Shown: positions 52,892-62,670, counted from the stretch's first letter. The stretch: DNA of 64,000 bases from JBBQLG01 sp964251665 (GCA_964251665.1 CAXUKO010000004.1:310001-374000); one strand, 5' to 3'. The notes: generated by a model from the letters alone, not told the origin. Program-made: numbers and translations.

Positions 52892-53581
52892 ATGGTGATA
52901 GCCATGCAAGCATACCCCAATCGAGAGACTATACAACTTTACCTGGATCAGGACGTTACACAGCGTTCGGCCAGCCGGCGAGCTTTGCTCGATGATCTTA
53001 AAAAGCGTGCGTTTGATTTACTCGTTGCCAGTATAGTAACCATGTCCATTCTTATTTGGCTTGTACCTCTACTTGCCCTATTGATTAAATTGACGTCACC
53101 AGGACCGGTATTGTTTGTACAAATGCGTACCGGCCGCAATGGTAAACCGTTCCGCTGCCTGAAGTTTCGGACCATGACCTACGAGCGTGATGCCGCTTTT
53201 AAACAGGCGACCCGGAACGATCAGCGGGTGACCCGCATCGGCCGCATTCTGCGCAAAACGAATATGGATGAAATGCCACAGTTTCTGAACGTGCTGGCTG
53301 GCAACATGAGCGTTGTCGGGCCGCGTCCGCACCCCATTCCGCTGGATGCACAGTACTGGAACAGCATGCCCGGTTACAAAGACCGTTACAAAGTGAAGCC
53401 TGGTATTACGGGTCTGGCGCAGGCCCGGGGCGCGCGGGGCGAAACCGAAGAGTACAATAAAATGAAACACCGCGTGCAGTACGACCACCTGTACATCCGT
53501 CGTCAGTCACCCCTGCTCGACGCGAAAATCTGCCTCTGGACGGTGCAGGCAGCTGTAAAGGGAAACAAAAACGCCTGGTAA
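52892..53581 (+). CDS. Initiating sugar transferase (polyprenyl phosphosugar transferase)
   Basis: This enzyme transfers a sugar phosphate from a nucleotide sugar to undecaprenyl phosphate, starting each repeat unit. The 229-residue protein is the short form: one membrane hairpin (about 47-70) followed by the catalytic domain with KFRTMTY, the metal-binding RKTNMDEMPQFLNVL, SVVGPRPHP and KPGITGLAQARG. The long N-terminal membrane region of WcaJ/WbaP is absent, as in PglC-type enzymes. The start may be 52892 or the ATG at 52904. It precedes the WecG-type gene by 22 bases. Confidence 0.93.
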   Translation: MVIAMQAYPNRETIQLYLDQDVTQRSASRRALLDDLKKRAFDLLVASIVTMSILIWLVPLLALLIKLTSPGPVLFVQMRTGRNGKPFRCLKFRTMTYERDAAFKQATRNDQRVTRIGRILRKTNMDEMPQFLNVLAGNMSVVGPRPHPIPLDAQYWNSMPGYKDRYKVKPGITGLAQARGARGETEEYNKMKHRVQYDHLYIRRQSPLLDAKICLWTVQAAVKGNKNAW

Positions 53582-53603
53582 AAACGCATCAACAATCAAC
53601 GCT

Positions 53604-54371
53604 ATGACGAAAGTCTTACAAGTCAGCCTGTACGATGCGGGATTAGACGCTGCCGTGCAGGAACTGGTCGATCAGTGTCGGCCCGCTTATCCCCGAACCA
53701 GTAAGTGCGTAAGCGCCACCGGTGCCCACGGACTGGTAACCGCCTTTAAAGAGCCGGAGTTTAAATCGGTGCTGGACTCGTTCCACTGGAACCTGCCCGA
53801 TGGCATGCCGGGGGTTTGGGTGGGGCGTCTGAAAGGAGCCAAACGCATGACCCGCTGCTACGGCCCTGATTTTTTCAAACAGGTGTTCGAAACCAGCGCC
53901 GACGCCAACATCAACCATTTTTTATGTGGAGGTCAGGAAGGGGTGGCTGACGAACTGAAAGCCGCCGTTGCCCGCAAATTCAACAACCGGCGGGTGGTCG
54001 GAACGTTCTGCCCGCCTTTCCGCGAGATGTCCGACGATGAGTTTAAAGCCCTGGCGGACACCATTAACCGGTCGGGTGCGCATGTCGTCTGGATCGGACT
54101 GAGTACGCCCAAACAGGAGCGCTTCGCCAAACGGCTGGCCCAGTGGGTCAACGTCAACTTTATCGTGACGGTGGGGGCTGCCTTCGATTTTCATACCGAC
54201 CGGGTGGCGCAGGCTCCCGGCTGGATGCAGAATGTGTCGTTAGAATGGCTGTTCCGGCTCATGGCCGAACCGAAGCGTCTGTACCGGCGGTACCTTGAGA
54301 TCGTGCCGCTGTTCATTTTACTCAACTTAAAAGAAATCTTCTCATCCGTTAAACATCAAACAGAATTATGA
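53604..54371 (+). CDS. WecG/TagA/CpsF-family glycosyltransferase
   Basis: GT26 enzymes add the second sugar (often ManNAc-type or glucose) onto the lipid-linked first sugar. The 255-residue protein has the signature ATGAHGLVTAF, NLPDGMPGVWVGR with the catalytic-region Asp, RCYGPDFF, FLCGG, and VWIGLSTPKQERFA. A C-terminal basic helical segment AEPKRLYRRYLEIVPLF binds the membrane. It overlaps the epimerase gene by 4 bases, so the two are translationally coupled. Confidence 0.92.
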   Translation: MTKVLQVSLYDAGLDAAVQELVDQCRPAYPRTSKCVSATGAHGLVTAFKEPEFKSVLDSFHWNLPDGMPGVWVGRLKGAKRMTRCYGPDFFKQVFETSADANINHFLCGGQEGVADELKAAVARKFNNRRVVGTFCPPFREMSDDEFKALADTINRSGAHVVWIGLSTPKQERFAKRLAQWVNVNFIVTVGAAFDFHTDRVAQAPGWMQNVSLEWLFRLMAEPKRLYRRYLEIVPLFILLNLKEIFSSVKHQTEL

Positions 54372-55351
54372 AAAAAGCACTTGTATGTGGCGCTGGCGGC
54401 TTTATTGGCGGTCACCTGGTAAACCGGCTCAAATCGGAAGGGTATTGGGTTCGTGGCGTTGATGTGAAGTATAACGAATACGATAATGATAACTCCGATG
54501 AATTCATCATCGGTGATTTACGGGACCCGAACGTAGCCGATGAGGTTATCACCTCGGATCTGGACGAAATTTATCAGTTAGCCGCCGACATGGGCGGTGC
54601 TGGTTTTGTGTTCACGGGCACCAACGATGCGGCTATCATGCACAACTCGGTGCTTTGTAATCTGAATGTGCTCGAAGCGGCAAAAAACAAGGGTGTGAAG
54701 CGGATTTTCTATTCGTCGTCGGCCTGTATGTACCCCGAGCATAACCAGATGGACCCCGACAACCCAAAATGTTCGGAAGATTCGGCCTACCCGGCTAACC
54801 CCGACAGCGAATACGGTTGGGAGAAACTGTTTTCGGAGCGGCTGTTTCTGGCCTATCAGAAAAACCACGGCATCGAAGCCCGCATTGCCCGTTTCCATAA
54901 CATTTTTGGTCCCCAGGGTACGTGGGATGGTGGCCGCGAGAAAGCACCCGCAGCCATGTGCCGTAAAGTGGCGATGGCCGAAGATGGTGATGCCATTGAA
55001 GTATGGGGTGACGGCAAGCAGACCCGTTCGTTCCTGATCGTTGACGAGTGTGTAGAAGGCATACGGCGGTTGATGCAGTCAGAGTTTACGGGGCCGGTCA
55101 ACATCGGTTCCGAAGAGATGATTTCGCTGAATGATTTCGCCAAAATGGTAATCGACATCTCGGGCAAAGCACTGACGATCAATAATATTCCGGGTCCACT
55201 GGGCGTCCGGGGCCGCAACTCGGATAACAAGCTGATCAAAGAAAAACTAGGCTGGGCACCCTCGACTCCGCTGCGTAAGGGCGTTGAGAAAACCTTCGAC
55301 TGGATTTCGGAACAGATCCATAGCCGGGTTGAAGAGCAGGTAGAAGCCTGA
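54368..55351 (+). CDS. GDP-mannose 3,5-epimerase homologue (SDR family)
   Basis: This 327-residue extended short-chain dehydrogenase has the NAD loop GAGGFIGG (8-15) and the catalytic pair Tyr149 and Lys153 in YGWEK. Beyond that it follows the plant GDP-D-mannose 3',5'-epimerase closely: LAADMGGAGF, SSSACMYPE with Cys120, FHNIFGPQGTWDGGREKAPAA with Lys192, WGDGKQTRSF, NIGSEEM and IPGPLGVRGRNSDN. In plant GME the equivalent Cys and Lys do the epimerisation, producing GDP-L-galactose and GDP-L-gulose. Here it would supply a modified sugar for the polysaccharide. A TGATG junction links it to the cupin gene. Confidence 0.88.
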   Translation: MKKALVCGAGGFIGGHLVNRLKSEGYWVRGVDVKYNEYDNDNSDEFIIGDLRDPNVADEVITSDLDEIYQLAADMGGAGFVFTGTNDAAIMHNSVLCNLNVLEAAKNKGVKRIFYSSSACMYPEHNQMDPDNPKCSEDSAYPANPDSEYGWEKLFSERLFLAYQKNHGIEARIARFHNIFGPQGTWDGGREKAPAAMCRKVAMAEDGDAIEVWGDGKQTRSFLIVDECVEGIRRLMQSEFTGPVNIGSEEMISLNDFAKMVIDISGKALTINNIPGPLGVRGRNSDNKLIKEKLGWAPSTPLRKGVEKTFDWISEQIHSRVEEQVEA

Positions 55352-55695
55352 TGGAAAAAATTACCGCTACCCTCACCGATCTTGAAAGCGAGCTTACCGC
55401 TCACTTTCAAGGCTCGAAGCGGGTGTTTCTGCGCCACGCTGATACGCCAACGGCCATAACTCAGGTCGCCTACGGTACATTCTCCAGCACGGACTACTGC
55501 GATCTGCACGCCCATGCAACGATGGAAGAGTGTTTTTTCTTCCTGAAAGGCGAAGGCTTGTATTTCGTTGGTGATCAGACAATCACATTAGGGCCGGACG
55601 TGTTTGTGCGTATTCCGGCCGGGGTAAAGCATCGGCTGGAAGCAACCGGACCGGAGCCACTGGAGTACGTTTATTTTGGCGTGGCCACGGACTAA
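55351..55695 (+). CDS. Small cupin-domain protein
   Basis: The 114-residue protein is a single cupin barrel: motif 1 is DLHAHATMEECFFFLKGEG, with His and Glu metal ligands, and motif 2 is FVRIPAGVKHRLE with the third His. Such small cupins are common in polysaccharide loci and may act as sugar isomerases or regulators. It overlaps the end of the epimerase gene (TGATG) and is therefore likely to work on the same sugar nucleotide. Activity is not established. Confidence 0.85.
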   Translation: MEKITATLTDLESELTAHFQGSKRVFLRHADTPTAITQVAYGTFSSTDYCDLHAHATMEECFFFLKGEGLYFVGDQTITLGPDVFVRIPAGVKHRLEATGPEPLEYVYFGVATD

Positions 55696-55731
55696 TCTGC
55701 GGGCCGACACGCTGTTAATTGACAAACCAAC

Positions 55732-57087
55732 ATGATTAGTGAGAATCCAGTAGCGGAACCACGGGCGGCCCTGTCGAAGTCGGTGATGAAGCGATTTGCC
55801 ATCAACGTTGCTTCGCTCTTCAGTGTCCATGTGGCCAATATGCTGCTGCCACTACTGACGGTACCCTACGTAGTACGCATCATTGGACCGGAGCGGCTGG
55901 GACTGCTTAACTTCTCGCTGGCTTATGTAGCATATTTTACGCTGCTGATTAATTACGGATTCGAGATGGCGGCCGTGCGAGCCATTGCCGCCAACCGGTC
56001 TAATAAGCAGTTAGTAAATCAGGTATTCAGTCAGGTGCTAACCGGCAAAGCCCTTCTATTTGGGTTGTCGACGGTTATATTCTGCGGTATTTCATTCTTT
56101 AATCCGGTGTTTAAAGCACATCTCTGGTTGCATGTCTGCACGTACATGAGTTGCGTGGGCATTGTATTATTTCCAATATGGCTCTTTCAGGCCATGGAAG
56201 ACCTGAGCCGGGTGGCGGTATTTAACCTGCTGGTGAAGGTACTGTTTACGCTATCGGTGTTTCTGTTTATCCGTCAGCCTGATGATTACATATATCAGAA
56301 TCTGTCGGTGAGTGTGGCACAGGTGCTGGTGAGTGTTGTAGCCTTAGTAGTGGCTATGCGCCGGTTTCGGGTGTCGTTTCACCTGCCATCGGTGGCGGAT
56401 ATGAAGATTCGGTTTCGGGAAGACAGTACGCTGTTTTTCTCGTCGGTGATGATTACGCTCTATGCAGGGTCGGCTACCTTGTTACTGGGGTTACTGACTA
56501 CCCCATACAACGTGGGGATTTTCTCGGCGGGCACCCGGCTGGAAAGCATCGCGCGGGCGTTTGTCGGACTGGCGCTCAATCAGGCGTTTTTTCCGATTGT
56601 CGCCAATGCGTTTGGGCAGGGTAGGGAACAGGGGCTCAAGGTAGTACAGACTACGTTTTTTCCCCTAGCCATTCTAATGCTGATTGTTTCGGCAGGCTTG
56701 TGGATTATTGCCCCGGTGTTTATCACCCTGTTCTATGGCCATAAGTTTGAGGATGCCATTCTGGTACTGCGCATTGTATCGCTGCTGCCGATCACCATCG
56801 GCCTGAGTAACCTGATGGGCATGCACACGATGCTGAACCTGCGCATGGACCGGGCGTTCTTCGTCATCACGGCCCTTGGTTCTGTAATTGGTTTGCTGCT
56901 CAATGTATTAATGATCAAGCAACTCGGTTACGTCGGCGCGGCCGGTGCCTGGGTAAGTGCCGAAGTATTTATTACTTTAAGTATGTATGGCTATCTCCGC
57001 TATAACGGAGTACAGGTTATAAAAATAGAACGTCTGCGCGAAGCGGTTGCTTTCAGCAAAAACAGACTTACCACATTATTTAAATAA
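55732..57087 (+). CDS. wzx: Polysaccharide flippase (Wzx-like, MVF/MATE superfamily)
   Basis: The flippase moves lipid-linked repeat units across the inner membrane. The 451-residue protein is almost entirely membrane-embedded, with about 12 to 14 hydrophobic segments. The opening AINVASLFSVHVANMLLPLLTVPYVVRIIGPERLGLLNFSLAY is the signature start of bacterial flippases. It lies mid-operon, 36 bases after the cupin gene and 5 bases before the next glycosyltransferase. Confidence 0.93.
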   Translation: MISENPVAEPRAALSKSVMKRFAINVASLFSVHVANMLLPLLTVPYVVRIIGPERLGLLNFSLAYVAYFTLLINYGFEMAAVRAIAANRSNKQLVNQVFSQVLTGKALLFGLSTVIFCGISFFNPVFKAHLWLHVCTYMSCVGIVLFPIWLFQAMEDLSRVAVFNLLVKVLFTLSVFLFIRQPDDYIYQNLSVSVAQVLVSVVALVVAMRRFRVSFHLPSVADMKIRFREDSTLFFSSVMITLYAGSATLLLGLLTTPYNVGIFSAGTRLESIARAFVGLALNQAFFPIVANAFGQGREQGLKVVQTTFFPLAILMLIVSAGLWIIAPVFITLFYGHKFEDAILVLRIVSLLPITIGLSNLMGMHTMLNLRMDRAFFVITALGSVIGLLLNVLMIKQLGYVGAAGAWVSAEVFITLSMYGYLRYNGVQVIKIERLREAVAFSKNRLTTLFK

Positions 57088-57092
57088 CGAAC

Positions 57093-58001
57093 ATGGAAAC
57101 TGTAGCCGCCGTCGTGGTGACCTATAACCGGCTTGCCGATTTACAAAAATGCATAGAAAGCCTGCGCCAGCAGTCGCGGATGCTGAATGCCATTATTGTG
57201 ATCGACAACGGCAGCACCGACGGAACCGATACGTGGCTGGCCGAACAGCCGGGCCTGTCGGTGGTTCGGCAGGCGAACCTCGGCGGAGCGGGCGGCTTTG
57301 CCACCGGTATTGATGTGGCTTACAAAGAGGGCCACGACTGGCTTTGGTGCATGGACGACGATTGTCTGGCGGCCCCGGATGCACTCGAAAAGCTCATGAA
57401 TGCGCCCAACATTGGCCCCTGCATCAAAAATTCAGTCTCGGTCAGTAACCAGGACCATAGCGAACTGGCATTTTTCGTGGATCGGCCTAACCGGTCGTAC
57501 CGGAAAGTAGCCGATATGGCCCAGTTCGATCTGGTCTACGGCGTAGCCTTCTTTTTCAACGGTACACTCATCAGTTCAGACGTGGTTAGAGCCATTGGCC
57601 TACCTGATAAGAAGTTATTTATCTGGGGAGACGAGGTCGAGTACATGACCCGCGCCCAGAAAATGGGATTCCCGGTGGTAACGGTGCCTTCCAGCATTTT
57701 CTACCACCCACCTTCTTTCGACCGTAATGGTATACCCTGGCCTGGGGCCTGGAAACAGTACTACGCCGTTCGGAATCAGCGCCGTGTGTTCCAGAATATT
57801 CACGGCAACAAATACGGCTTGATGGTTTTCATGAGCTGGTCGCTGAAGGAAACGATGGCGCAGGCTGTAGCTAAACGGACTAATCGAATGTATAATTTTC
57901 TGATTTACAGCGAAGCCGCATTAGATAGTCTGTTCAATAATTTTCGTAAGAAGCCGAACCACATCTTGACTGTTCGTCTATACCGGTTATTGAATAAATA
58001 A
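57093..58001 (+). CDS. Family 2 glycosyltransferase (GlfT/rhamnosyltransferase-like)
   Basis: The 302-residue protein starts with AAVVVTYNRLADLQKCIESL, the GT2 nucleotide-binding strand, and has the segment VIDNGSTDGTD and the metal-site triad in WCMDDDC (about 88-94). A later WGDEVEYMTRAQKMG matches the catalytic-base region of the galactofuranosyl/rhamnosyl group. It is cytoplasmic or peripheral. It begins 5 bases after the flippase gene. Donor and acceptor are unknown. Confidence 0.92.
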   Translation: METVAAVVVTYNRLADLQKCIESLRQQSRMLNAIIVIDNGSTDGTDTWLAEQPGLSVVRQANLGGAGGFATGIDVAYKEGHDWLWCMDDDCLAAPDALEKLMNAPNIGPCIKNSVSVSNQDHSELAFFVDRPNRSYRKVADMAQFDLVYGVAFFFNGTLISSDVVRAIGLPDKKLFIWGDEVEYMTRAQKMGFPVVTVPSSIFYHPPSFDRNGIPWPGAWKQYYAVRNQRRVFQNIHGNKYGLMVFMSWSLKETMAQAVAKRTNRMYNFLIYSEAALDSLFNNFRKKPNHILTVRLYRLLNK

Positions 58002-58029
58002 CAACCACAGCGCGTCATTATTAAATTAC

Positions 58030-59196
58030 ATGCTTATGCGGGTGTTACTTGTTTCGTCAGCTACGCCATCCTCCAAAACGGGGGTGACGGCTCACTACAA
58101 TCGTCTGTTGGCTCATTTGGCCGATCAGGTTGATACGGTGCGGCTGTTAACGCCGGAAGATGTACCAGTAGTGTTAAAAAAAGTACTGGGTGCGCTGCGT
58201 CGGCTGGCCCCATTATTTGGTTTGAACGGTCGGGTGATATGGCTTGAGATCGAAAACTTTATCAGTATCTGGTCCGCTGTACGAGCCCACCGGGCAGACT
58301 ATGACATTGTTCATGCGCAGGATGTTACTTCGGCTGCTGCCGCTACCATCGCGCTCGGCAGGCGGGTACCTGTGGTGGTTACGTGCCACTTCAACGACGA
58401 TCCACTGACGGAATTCAAATCGGTGTACACCCTCAGCGATTGGACTAATCGCCAATTTCTGGCCTGGTACCAGTTTCTGTTCAAACAACCCGATGCGTTC
58501 ATTACCGTATCAGATTATATTAAGCGGACATCGGCTTTTTTGAGGCCGGAAGGTGTACGTTGCGAGGTGATTCACAATGGGGTATCGTTTCCATCTGAAC
58601 AGAACCGGCGGGAAGAAGATCGGTTCACTGTCGCGAATATTGGCACCCTTGAAGCGCGTAAAAACCAGCAGTTACTGATCCAGACGGCCGATTTGCTGCG
58701 TCAACGCGGCATTACTGATGTTACGTTCTGGCTGATTGGAGACGGTCCCCAACGGGCAGAGCTGGAAGCCATGACCCGCCAGCGGAATCTGACGAACGTT
58801 GTCAGCTTCGAGGGGTTTCAGACCAATGTGCCTGCCTACCTACAGCGGGCATCGCTGTATGTGCATACCGCAGTGAATGAATCATGGGGCTATAGCATTA
58901 CGGAAGCTATTGCTTTAGGAACACCCGTTCTGGCGCTGGCAACGGGCGGAATACCCGAGCAATTTGATCGGTACCAGGCTGGCCTGCTACCCATTCAGAC
59001 GACACCGAATGAGCTGGCCGATGCCATTCTTAGCTACCGAAATGCCGACGACCGGCATCGTCTGGCTGCGATACAACAATCCTTCGCCAGAGAGCGATTT
59101 AGCATTGACGCGATGATTGCCAAACACCTGGTTTTTTACCAGTCCATAACCGGTCCCGTCACCAGGCATACCCGTATCCCACTGGTAGCGGCTTGA
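58030..59196 (+). CDS. Family 4 glycosyltransferase
   Basis: The 388-residue protein has the GT-B fold. The N-terminal half has VLLVSSATPSSKTGVTAHYNRLLAHL (acceptor side). The C-terminal donor half shows NIGTLEARKNQQLLIQ, FWLIGDGPQRAELE and the nucleotide-sugar E-x7-E region in HTAVNESWGYSITEAIALGTPVL. A second ATG at 58036 is an alternative start. It lies 28 bases after the GT2 gene and 65 bases before the polymerase. Confidence 0.92.
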   Translation: MLMRVLLVSSATPSSKTGVTAHYNRLLAHLADQVDTVRLLTPEDVPVVLKKVLGALRRLAPLFGLNGRVIWLEIENFISIWSAVRAHRADYDIVHAQDVTSAAAATIALGRRVPVVVTCHFNDDPLTEFKSVYTLSDWTNRQFLAWYQFLFKQPDAFITVSDYIKRTSAFLRPEGVRCEVIHNGVSFPSEQNRREEDRFTVANIGTLEARKNQQLLIQTADLLRQRGITDVTFWLIGDGPQRAELEAMTRQRNLTNVVSFEGFQTNVPAYLQRASLYVHTAVNESWGYSITEAIALGTPVLALATGGIPEQFDRYQAGLLPIQTTPNELADAILSYRNADDRHRLAAIQQSFARERFSIDAMIAKHLVFYQSITGPVTRHTRIPLVAA

Positions 59197-59261
59197 GACT
59201 GGGTTTGTAAAGTGCCTGTCTGTCGGCTAATTGGTCGGCGTTTATAAACACTAAATGCATT

Positions 59262-60521
59262 ATGATTAACTGGATCTATCGCTTTCTGCTGTTCACCCTC
59301 CTGTTTGGGGTGAGCGCCCTGGTCTACGGGGGGAATTCGCTGCATCCACTACTCGATAAAGTGGTGAGTGGTATCACCCTGGTCGGTATTCTCTCGCTTA
59401 TTGTTTTCTATTTTCGGTTTCCACCCCTGTATAAGGTGGTAGCATGGCTGGTAGTGATGGGCGTAATTGGCCTGCTCCTCGAATCCAAACACGAATACGG
59501 CCAGTTCGTTTATTCGTATTTTGTCATCAAACGCTTTGCCTACTGTGGGCTGGCGTTGCTGGCTTTTGTGGCCGCCACGCAGGCCGGGGAATTAAAAATA
59601 CAATACGCCGTTTACCTTATCTTCGCCTTCTATATCATCAATCAGTTGCTTCTGGGGCAGATTTTTACCTATAATCTCACCTCCGAAACCCGCAGCGTAA
59701 CCTCCAACGAAGCGCTGTATTTAATCATTCCGTTCCTGTATTACATGGTGACCTATTTCAAGGAGCGTCGGATAATAGACCTGCTCCTGATGCTGTTCAC
59801 CTTTGTGCTGATCGTCGTACTGCTGCACCGGTCGGTTATTTCTGCGGCTGTAGTGGTGATTGGGGTCGTCGCCGGGCTGTCGCTGATGGGCAAACTGTCG
59901 GGTGGCTTTCCGCTGGGTCGTACGGTGGCTACGTTCATCGTGCTTACCATTGCCCTGATGCCATTGCTGGGCATGCTGCCAGAGAACAAAATCAATGGCC
60001 TGGTCGAGAGTATCAGCGGTATCCTCGATCCAAAAGAAGACAATACCGGTAGCTGGCGGTTGGAGCAGTCGGAGTACTACCTGAGTCAGATTCCCGATAA
60101 ACCCATTCTGGGCTGGCGCTATGAGGGCTACGACCGGGGTGAGATTATGGAGAATGAAGATTTTCCGACCAAAGGCACCATTATCCACTCGCAGTACATC
60201 GACATGCTGTACAACTACGGTGCGGCCGGGCTGGCGCTCAACCTGCTGATCATCCTCGGCACACTGCTGATGATGTACCGCCGGAACGCCACATTTTCAA
60301 CCGAGCAGACCGTCCTGTTCGGCTTTATCGTCAGCGGTCTGGTCTACGCCGTTTCCTACCAGCTGCCCGTCTTTTACTGGGGCTTTGTGGGCCTCGGCAT
60401 GTATTACGCCTTTCAGTCTCCCCCTCAGTACGACCTTGATTATGAAGACTATACTGAGCTGGAGGATGACGAAACAACCAACACATTAACTGTTTATAAA
60501 ACCACACAAACCCATGATTAG
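59262..60521 (+). CDS. wzy: O-antigen polymerase/ligase-like membrane protein (Wzy candidate)
   Basis: Wzy joins repeat units in the periplasm. The 419-residue protein has around ten hydrophobic segments and a long polar loop (about 245-310, with SGILDPKEDNTGSWRLEQSEYYLSQI and GWRYEGYDRGE) before the last membrane segments, as in the Wzy_C/O-antigen ligase superfamily. Sequence conservation in this group is low, so the call rests on topology and operon position between glycosyltransferases. Its end overlaps the next gene by 8 bases. Confidence 0.82.
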   Translation: MINWIYRFLLFTLLFGVSALVYGGNSLHPLLDKVVSGITLVGILSLIVFYFRFPPLYKVVAWLVVMGVIGLLLESKHEYGQFVYSYFVIKRFAYCGLALLAFVAATQAGELKIQYAVYLIFAFYIINQLLLGQIFTYNLTSETRSVTSNEALYLIIPFLYYMVTYFKERRIIDLLLMLFTFVLIVVLLHRSVISAAVVVIGVVAGLSLMGKLSGGFPLGRTVATFIVLTIALMPLLGMLPENKINGLVESISGILDPKEDNTGSWRLEQSEYYLSQIPDKPILGWRYEGYDRGEIMENEDFPTKGTIIHSQYIDMLYNYGAAGLALNLLIILGTLLMMYRRNATFSTEQTVLFGFIVSGLVYAVSYQLPVFYWGFVGLGMYYAFQSPPQYDLDYEDYTELEDDETTNTLTVYKTTQTHD

Positions 60522-61398
60522 CATTGTTATACCCGTCCATAACCGTAAAGACTATACCCGGCAGTGCCTGGCGTGTTTAGCCGCGCAGACCTACCGGAAT
60601 TTTCAAATCATTGTGGTAGACGATGGGTCGACAGATGGTACCGATGAACTGATTTACCGGGAATTCCCGGATGTGGTATTGCTGAAGGGCGATGGCAACC
60701 TGTGGTGGACCGAGGCTACGAACTGGGGTGTCCGCTACGCGCAGGAGCATCAGGATAAGGGGCAGGAGAACTTCGTGCTGACGCTGAACGACGATACCCG
60801 CGTGGAGCCGAACTACCTGCAAACCATGCTCGACGCGCATGACCTGTACAAACCCTGCCTGATTGGTTCGCCGAGTGTGGACAACGACAACCCCGAAAAG
60901 CTGGAATACGCCGGGGCGGCCTTTGAACTCTATACGGCGGGTGGGCGGCACCTGGCCGAAGACTACCATTACAACTACCGCGAACTGGTAAACCGGACAA
61001 AGTACGTAGAGTCGCAGTCGCTGCCTGGCCGGGGTACGCTGATTCCAATGGCCGTTTTTGAGAAAGTAGGGCTGTATGATTCTAAAAACTACATTCACTA
61101 CATGTCCGACATCGAGTTTTCGGTGCGGGCGCGGAAAGCAGGGTACCGGCTGATTGTCAATGTGGCCAGCTTAGTGTATGAATATACGGCGGCTACCGGT
61201 ATTCAGGTAGAGAAAAAGATTACGCTGAAGCAGTTTATCGACGGCTTCACATCGATCAAATCGCCGACGAACCTCAGGGTTCGGTATAATTTTGCCATTG
61301 CCCATTCCAAGACGAAGGTTGTTTACTTCTGCTTCGATGTGGCCCGGATATGCGCGGGTTTTGTGCTGCGAAAGGCCAGATTGATGAAACCGCTCTGA
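60514..61398 (+). CDS. Family 2 glycosyltransferase
   Basis: The 294-residue enzyme opens with ISIVIPVHNRKDYTRQCLACLAAQTYRNFQIIVVDDGSTDGT, the classic GT2 start. The metal site is LTLNDDTRV (about 88-96), and DSKNYIHYMSDIEFSVRARKAGY is the catalytic-base region. The start overlaps the polymerase gene by 8 bases. The product should add one sugar of the repeat unit. Confidence 0.92.
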   Translation: MISIVIPVHNRKDYTRQCLACLAAQTYRNFQIIVVDDGSTDGTDELIYREFPDVVLLKGDGNLWWTEATNWGVRYAQEHQDKGQENFVLTLNDDTRVEPNYLQTMLDAHDLYKPCLIGSPSVDNDNPEKLEYAGAAFELYTAGGRHLAEDYHYNYRELVNRTKYVESQSLPGRGTLIPMAVFEKVGLYDSKNYIHYMSDIEFSVRARKAGYRLIVNVASLVYEYTAATGIQVEKKITLKQFIDGFTSIKSPTNLRVRYNFAIAHSKTKVVYFCFDVARICAGFVLRKARLMKPL

Positions 61399-61401
61399 TC
61401 C

Positions 61402-62670
61402 ATGAGAAAAGTCCTGTTGTCCGCTTATGCCTGCCTGCCAAATCACGGCTCTGAAGAAGGGACGGGATGGACCTATGCCACTACGCTGAGCCAGAACGAT
61501 CTGGAGGTGCACTGCATGACAAAAAAGGATGGCAGGGCAACCATTGAGCCAATTCTGGCAAAGGGGGCATTTCCAAACTTGCGGGTTCATTACGTGCTCC
61601 TGCCTCAATGGGTGGATAAATTCTGTGATTCCAACCTGATCGGAATGTATTTTCACTACCTGTACTGGCAGTGGAGCGCCCTGAAACTGGCCCTGAAACT
61701 GGATCAGACGCACCGGTTCGATCTCGTGCATCACGTCACCTACGGCAGCATTCAGCTGGGCAGCTTTCTGTACAAACTCCGTAAACCCTTCATTTTTGGG
61801 CCGGTGGGTGGCGGGCAGCACGCGCCCAAAGTCCTGAAACGCTACTTCGGGGCGTACTGGTCGCGCGAGTGGATGCGCGACTGGGTCAGCACTATTTTGC
61901 AGTATGTCAACCCCGGCTTTTATAAATCGGTACAGACCGCCGACCGGCTGGTCGTTACCAATCTGGATACCTTTAAGCTGGCCCGGAAACTGCGGCCCAA
62001 ACTGCCCATCGACCGGATCTGGGATGCCGGGTTAAGCCCGTCGTTCTTACCGGAAAAGCCCGTTGAACACTACCCCGACAACACGCTGAAACTCCTGTGG
62101 ACGGGCCGGTTACTGCCCCGTAAAGCCCTGGAGCTAACCATTCAGGCCCTGGGTGCCGTTGATCCGGCCATCTCCATCACGCTCACTATCGTGGGCGGCA
62201 AGGGCGAAATGGCCGACCAGGTGCCGCACTACATCGAACGGTATGGTGTCCAGAACCGGGTTAACTGGGTCGGGCACGTATCCTACCAGGCCGTGAAGGA
62301 CTACTACGAGCAGTCGGACGTGTTCTTTTTCACCAGCCTGCGCGACTCCTGCCCGCACCAGTTGCTAGAGGCAATGGCCTATTCGCTGCCGGTGGTGACG
62401 CTGGACCTGCACGGGCAGGCTGAATTAGTGAACGAGAAAACCGGCCTTCGGATCGCGGTGACTGCCGAAGAACAGGTGGTGTCGGACCTGGCGCGGGCCA
62501 TCGAGTGGATGTATGCTCACCCCAACGAGCGGCTGGCGATGGGGCAGGCGGGCTATGCCTTCGCCCAGTCGCAGCTATGGGAAAATAAAATTCGCCAATT
62601 CATCGACGAAATCTACCCGGCCGTACTGGGGGAGGTGATTGATGAACCAGTAGGCATAAAACGCGGATAG
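61402..62670 (+). CDS. Family 4 glycosyltransferase
   Basis: The 422-residue GT-B enzyme begins RKVLLSAYACLPNHGSEEGTGW, with the glycine-rich acceptor loop, followed by FIFGPVGGGQHAP. The donor half has LLWTGRLLPRKALELTIQAL, ITLTIVGGKGE and the E-x7-E type RDSCPHQLLEAMAYSLPVV region. It starts 3 bases after the GT2 gene. Its wording resembles transferases that work late in surface-polysaccharide units. Specificity is unknown. Confidence 0.92.
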   Translation: MRKVLLSAYACLPNHGSEEGTGWTYATTLSQNDLEVHCMTKKDGRATIEPILAKGAFPNLRVHYVLLPQWVDKFCDSNLIGMYFHYLYWQWSALKLALKLDQTHRFDLVHHVTYGSIQLGSFLYKLRKPFIFGPVGGGQHAPKVLKRYFGAYWSREWMRDWVSTILQYVNPGFYKSVQTADRLVVTNLDTFKLARKLRPKLPIDRIWDAGLSPSFLPEKPVEHYPDNTLKLLWTGRLLPRKALELTIQALGAVDPAISITLTIVGGKGEMADQVPHYIERYGVQNRVNWVGHVSYQAVKDYYEQSDVFFFTSLRDSCPHQLLEAMAYSLPVVTLDLHGQAELVNEKTGLRIAVTAEEQVVSDLARAIEWMYAHPNERLAMGQAGYAFAQSQLWENKIRQFIDEIYPAVLGEVIDEPVGIKRG

